Of a DNA stretch of 64,000 nt, positions 61,064 through 64,000 are shown piece after piece; position 1 is the stretch's first letter, and each line of letters begins with the position of its first letter. The notes under the pieces were generated by a model that saw only the letters and a list, made by a program, of their open reading frames with translations, was not told the origin of the DNA and ran no database searches. The position numbers and the translations under genes were made by a program. The stretch comes from Bog-473 sp963770645 (GTDB lineage Bacteria > Actinomycetota > Acidimicrobiia > Acidimicrobiales > RAAP-2), in the NCBI GenBank assembly GCA_963770645.1, contig CAVYQL010000003.1, forward strand, positions 186,001 to 250,000. The letters are read 5' to 3'.

Positions 61064-62068
61064 TCATGCTACGCGGTCCCTCCCCCCTCTGGTTCCCGCC
61101 CGCGGGTGGGCGCCCTCGTAGGCCCGGCGCAGGTGCTCGGGGGACACCTTGGTGTAGCGCTGGGTCGTGGCGATGGACGCGTGGCCCAAGAGCTCTTGGA
61201 CGACCCGGACGTCGGCACCCCGGCTGAGCATGTGGGTGGCACAGGAGTGGCGCAGCACGTGCGGGCTCACCTTGGCCTCGAGGCCAACCCGGGCGGCGTA
61301 CTTCTTGACCACCCCGAAGACTCCGACGCGCGTGAGGCGGCCCCCACGGGCATTGAGGAACACGGCCTCGGCATCGCTGCGACGGCGCCACCGCTTCGGC
61401 ACCACCAGTGGACGCCCCTGGCCCGACAGCCAGTCCGCCAGCGCCGCACGTGCCATGCTCCCGAGCGGGACCAGGCGCTCCTTGTCGCCCTTGCCGAGCA
61501 CGCGCACGAGGGCGAGGGCGGACGACTCCACGGCCTCGGCGACGTCGCCCAGGTTGAGCCCCACGACCTCGCCCACCCGCGCACCGGTGCCGTAGAGGAA
61601 TTCGAGCAACGCTCGGTCGCGCAACACCAGGGGGCCGGTCCCGACCACCGCGCCCAGCAGGCGCCCCGTCTCCTCCTCGCTCAGCGCCTTGGGCAACAGG
61701 TCGGCCACCGAGGTTGACGGCAGGTCGAGCGTCGGATCGTCTCCGCGAGCACCCTCCTCCACCATGAAGCGATGGAAGCCGCGCAGGCTCGACTGCGCCC
61801 GCGCCACCGACGATGCGCCGTGGGTCCGGCGCAGCGCCGCCAGGTGCGCCGCGGCGTCCGCCGCGCTCGCCCCGTCGATGCCGTGGCCGGTGCGCGCCTC
61901 GACGTCACGCTGGTAGGCCCCCAGGTCGCGCCGGTAGGCCTCGAGCGTGCGCGGCGAGCGTCCCCGCTCCACCTCGAGCCAGGACAAGAACTCCTCGGCG
62001 TCCCGGGGCAGCACCACCAGGTCGCCGGGGTCGCCACCCGCGGCGCTCGCCCCCCTCACCCCGCTCAC
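61064..62068 (-). CDS. xerD: Tyrosine recombinase XerC/XerD
   Basis: The protein has 334 residues from a GTG at 62068 overlapping the NUDIX stop (GTGA). The N-terminal SAM-like domain (EEFLSWLEVERGRSPRTLEAYRRDL) and catalytic domain with GARVGEVVGL (Arg), HVLRHSCATHML (His-x2-Arg), LLGHASIATTQRYTKV (His and Tyr) are complete. It resolves chromosome dimers at dif. Whether XerC or XerD is not decidable without the partner; its position after pyrG/NUDIX favours XerD. Confidence 0.92.
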   Translation of the reverse strand: MSGVRGASAAGGDPGDLVVLPRDAEEFLSWLEVERGRSPRTLEAYRRDLGAYQRDVEARTGHGIDGASAADAAAHLAALRRTHGASSVARAQSSLRGFHRFMVEEGARGDDPTLDLPSTSVADLLPKALSEEETGRLLGAVVGTGPLVLRDRALLEFLYGTGARVGEVVGLNLGDVAEAVESSALALVRVLGKGDKERLVPLGSMARAALADWLSGQGRPLVVPKRWRRRSDAEAVFLNARGGRLTRVGVFGVVKKYAARVGLEAKVSPHVLRHSCATHMLSRGADVRVVQELLGHASIATTQRYTKVSPEHLRRAYEGAHPRAGTRGGRDRVA

Positions 62069-62622
62069 CGCGCCGGCCTCCTCGCCGCCAGCCGTGCCCG
62101 GGCCATGTACAACCCGAGCACGGTCGTCTCGTCCTTGAGCGCTCCCGCGGCCACCAGCTCGTCGAGGTCGGAGAGGCGGACGCGCTCGGTGGTCATGTAC
62201 CCCTCCTCGACGCCGTCGGGTCGCCGGGCCACCTCGCGCAGGCCGGTCGCCAGATAGATCATCGTGTGCTGGTCGCTCACGCCGGGCGAGTTCCAGACGC
62301 TGACCAGCAGCTCCCAGTGCGCCGCCTCGAGGCCCGCCTCCTCGACCAGCTCGCGCCGCGCCGTGTCCTCGGGCGCCTCGCCCTCCTTGTCGCGGGTCCC
62401 CGCGGGGATCTCGAGCACCATGTGGTCGACCGCGGCGCGGTACTGGCGCACCAGGGTGACCGTCCCGTCGTCGTGGGCCGGGACCACGGTGACCGCACCG
62501 GGGTGGCGAACGACGATGCGCTCGAAGGGGGTGCCGGCGGGGTCGACGAGGTGCAGGCGGTCGACCCGGAACAGCCAGGCCCGCAGCAGCTCCTCTTCCG
62601 AGACGCGGCGGAACCCCGGCAC
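62065..62622 (-). CDS. NUDIX hydrolase (ADP-ribose pyrophosphatase-like)
   Basis: The protein has 185 residues from a GTG at 62622, 14 bp after the pyrG stop. The NUDIX box is GEAPEDTARRELVEEAGLEA in a GTRDKEGEAPE... context, and the N-terminal FERIVVRHPGAVTVVPAHDDGTVTLVRQYR is the ADP-ribose pyrophosphatase group's hallmark. It hydrolyses a nucleoside diphosphate linked to a side group, likely ADP-ribose. Confidence 0.9.
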   Translation of the reverse strand: MPGFRRVSEEELLRAWLFRVDRLHLVDPAGTPFERIVVRHPGAVTVVPAHDDGTVTLVRQYRAAVDHMVLEIPAGTRDKEGEAPEDTARRELVEEAGLEAAHWELLVSVWNSPGVSDQHTMIYLATGLREVARRPDGVEEGYMTTERVRLSDLDELVAAGALKDETTVLGLYMARARLAARRPAR

Positions 62623-62635
62623 CGGCGCGTCCGGC

Positions 62636-64000
62636 CTAGGTGACGGCGTCGAGATCGAGCAGGTGCGGCTCGCGGCCCTCGGCCCGCTCGAGGGCCGCGC
62701 CGACCAACTCGCGGAAGAGCGGGTGGGCCCGGTCGGGCCGGCTCTTGAACTCCGGGTGCGCCTGGGTGGCCACCCAGTAGGGATGGTCGGGCAGCTCGAC
62801 GAACTCGACCAGGCGCCCGTCGGGCGAACTGCCCGAGCAGACCAGTCCCACCGCCTCGAGCCTGCCCTTGTAACGGTTGTTGAACTCGAAGCGGTGCCGG
62901 TGGCGCTCGGTGACCCCGAGGGTGCCGTAGGCCTCGGCCACCTTGGAGCCCGGCAGCAGCACGGCCTGGTAGGAGCCGAGCCGCATGGTCCCGCCCTTCT
63001 CGGTGACTTCGGCCTGGTCCGGCATGAGGTCGATGACCGTGTGCGGCGAGAGGCTGTCGAACTCGCGCGAGTTGGCCCGTTCCAACCCGGCCCAGTCACG
63101 CGCCACCGAGATCACCATCACGTGCAGACCGAGGCACAACCCCAAGCAGGGGATGCCGTGGTCGCGCGTGTACCCGGCAGCGGCCACCATGCCCTCGATG
63201 CCCCGCTCGCCGAAGCCGCCGGGGATCACGATGGCGTCCAGCCCGCGCAGCCGGTCGGTGGCCAGCAGGTCCGGCACCAGCTCGGCGTCGATCCAATCGA
63301 GCTCGACGTCGGCCCCGTGGTGGAAGCCGGCATGGCGCAGCGCCTCGACCACCGACATGTAGGCATCGGGCATGTTCACGTACTTGCCGACGATGCCGAC
63401 GCGGACCCGGCGCGACAGCGAGTCGACGCGCGCCACGAGCGCCTCCCACTCGGAGATGTCGATCCGGTGCGACGCGTCGTCGATCCCGAGTGTGCGGCAC
63501 ACGTAGCCGTCGAGGCCCTGCTCGTGCAGGACGAGCGGGATCTCGTAGATGCTCGGCGCGTCGACCGCGGAGATCACGGCGTCGATGGGCACGTCGCACT
63601 GCAACGAGATCTTGCGCTTCAGGCCTTCTGAAATGGGTTTGTCGCTGCGGCAGACGATCACGTCGGGCTGGATACCCCGGCTGCGCAACTCGGTCACCGA
63701 GTGCTGGGTCGGCTTGGTCTTCTGCTCGCCCGAGACGAGGAAGGGCACCAGCGTGAGGTGGACGTAACAGACGTTGTCGCGGCCGATGTCCCGGCGGAAC
63801 TGCCGGATCGCCTCGATGAAGGGCACGATCTCGATGTCGCCCACCGTGCCCCCGATCTCGACGATGACGATGTCGACGTCCTCATCTTCGAGGCGGCGGA
63901 TGCGGTCCTTGATCTCGTCGGTGACGTGCGGGATGACCTGGACGGTGCGCCCGAGGAAGTCGCCCCGGCGCTCCTTCTCGATCACCGAGCGGTAGATGCC
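62636..64000 (-). CDS. pyrG: CTP synthase, 5' end outside the window
   Basis: About 455 residues are in the window; the protein begins beyond base 64000. The synthase part has IGGTVGDIEIVPFIEAIRQF, LVPFLVSGEQKTKPTQHSV and ISLQCDVP. The glutamine amidotransferase part has GGFGERGIEGMV, LGLCLGLHVM (Cys nucleophile) and ATQAHPEFKSRP (His-Glu). It makes CTP from UTP with glutamine. First visible gene of the operon running to the M50 protease. Confidence 0.97.
   Translation of the reverse strand, partial: GIYRSVIEKERRGDFLGRTVQVIPHVTDEIKDRIRRLEDEDVDIVIVEIGGTVGDIEIVPFIEAIRQFRRDIGRDNVCYVHLTLVPFLVSGEQKTKPTQHSVTELRSRGIQPDVIVCRSDKPISEGLKRKISLQCDVPIDAVISAVDAPSIYEIPLVLHEQGLDGYVCRTLGIDDASHRIDISEWEALVARVDSLSRRVRVGIVGKYVNMPDAYMSVVEALRHAGFHHGADVELDWIDAELVPDLLATDRLRGLDAIVIPGGFGERGIEGMVAAAGYTRDHGIPCLGLCLGLHVMVISVARDWAGLERANSREFDSLSPHTVIDLMPDQAEVTEKGGTMRLGSYQAVLLPGSKVAEAYGTLGVTERHRHRFEFNNRYKGRLEAVGLVCSGSSPDGRLVEFVELPDHPYWVATQAHPEFKSRPDRAHPLFRELVGAALERAEGREPHLLDLDAVT

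Noticed and set aside
1..64000. CRISPR array, prophage or conjugative element
   Set aside because: No regularly spaced repeats with spacers, no phage structural genes, and no relaxase are visible.

Overview
The window is chromosomal DNA from a high-GC actinobacterium. The best fit is the class Acidimicrobiia (inference). The supporting signs are a WhiB regulator, a GltBD pair, the actinobacterial order scpA-scpB-pseudouridine synthase-chorismate mutase-tyrA-aroA/cmk-plsC, many GTG starts, several promoters that leave no room for a leader, and secreted proteins built of GYWLVASDGGIFAFGDA-type or ACPSATxC-type repeats that are typical of this class. No phage, plasmid backbone, CRISPR array or biosynthetic cluster is visible.

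Layout. (1) 1-5589: exported proteins. These are a frameshifted ACPSATxC-repeat gene, a large modular beta-helix/Cys-rich/IPT protein and a transglycosylase-NlpC/P60 hydrolase, followed by a MarR regulator. A 76-77 nt leader-like element with a conserved hairpin occurs twice (793-868, 3841-3917). (2) 5586-19723: metabolism. A hydrolase, gltD-gltB, thiO-thiS, a patatin, a CorA-type transporter, a second DAO-family oxidase, a haloalkane dehalogenase-like protein and a PspA-like coiled coil. (3) 19870-38217: accessory region. Secreted proteins alternate with membrane proteins, a desaturase, inositol-phosphate synthase, two SDRs and small alpha/beta-barrel proteins. A GYW-repeat pseudogene is present. 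Two tandem promoter-plus-hairpin units at 21938-22279 look like a pair of unannotated small RNAs. (4) 38459-43477: mobile DNA. An ISL3-family element is split by a nested IS3-family element, and both ends of both elements can be placed to the base. Next come tRNA-Pro(GGG) and, exactly 2160 bp away, a 40-nt copy of its 5' half, with WhiB and small genes in between. (5) 43677-52455: a GAF/degenerate-GGDEF protein, a secreted phosphoesterase, a gamma-carbonic anhydrase-like protein, der with a PDZ-radical SAM-DUF512 gene, ispH with a 3' frameshift, an HD protein and a glycosyltransferase. (6) 52505-64000: housekeeping core. plsC, an aroA-cmk fusion, tyrA, aroH, a pseudouridine synthase, scpB and scpA form one tightly overlapped minus-strand operon. 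trpS stands alone on the plus strand. A second minus-strand run holds pyrG, a NUDIX gene, xerD, a DksA-like gene and an M50 protease.

How the genes fit together. The 52.5-58.8 kb operon couples aromatic amino acid synthesis (chorismate mutase, prephenate dehydrogenase, EPSP synthase) to CMP kinase, chromosome segregation factors and a lipid acyltransferase, with start/stop overlaps at most junctions. GltBD supplies glutamate. ThiO and ThiS start the thiazole branch of thiamine synthesis, but thiG and thiF are not in the window. The clearest candidates for something undescribed are the repeated leader element and the tandem hairpin RNA units.
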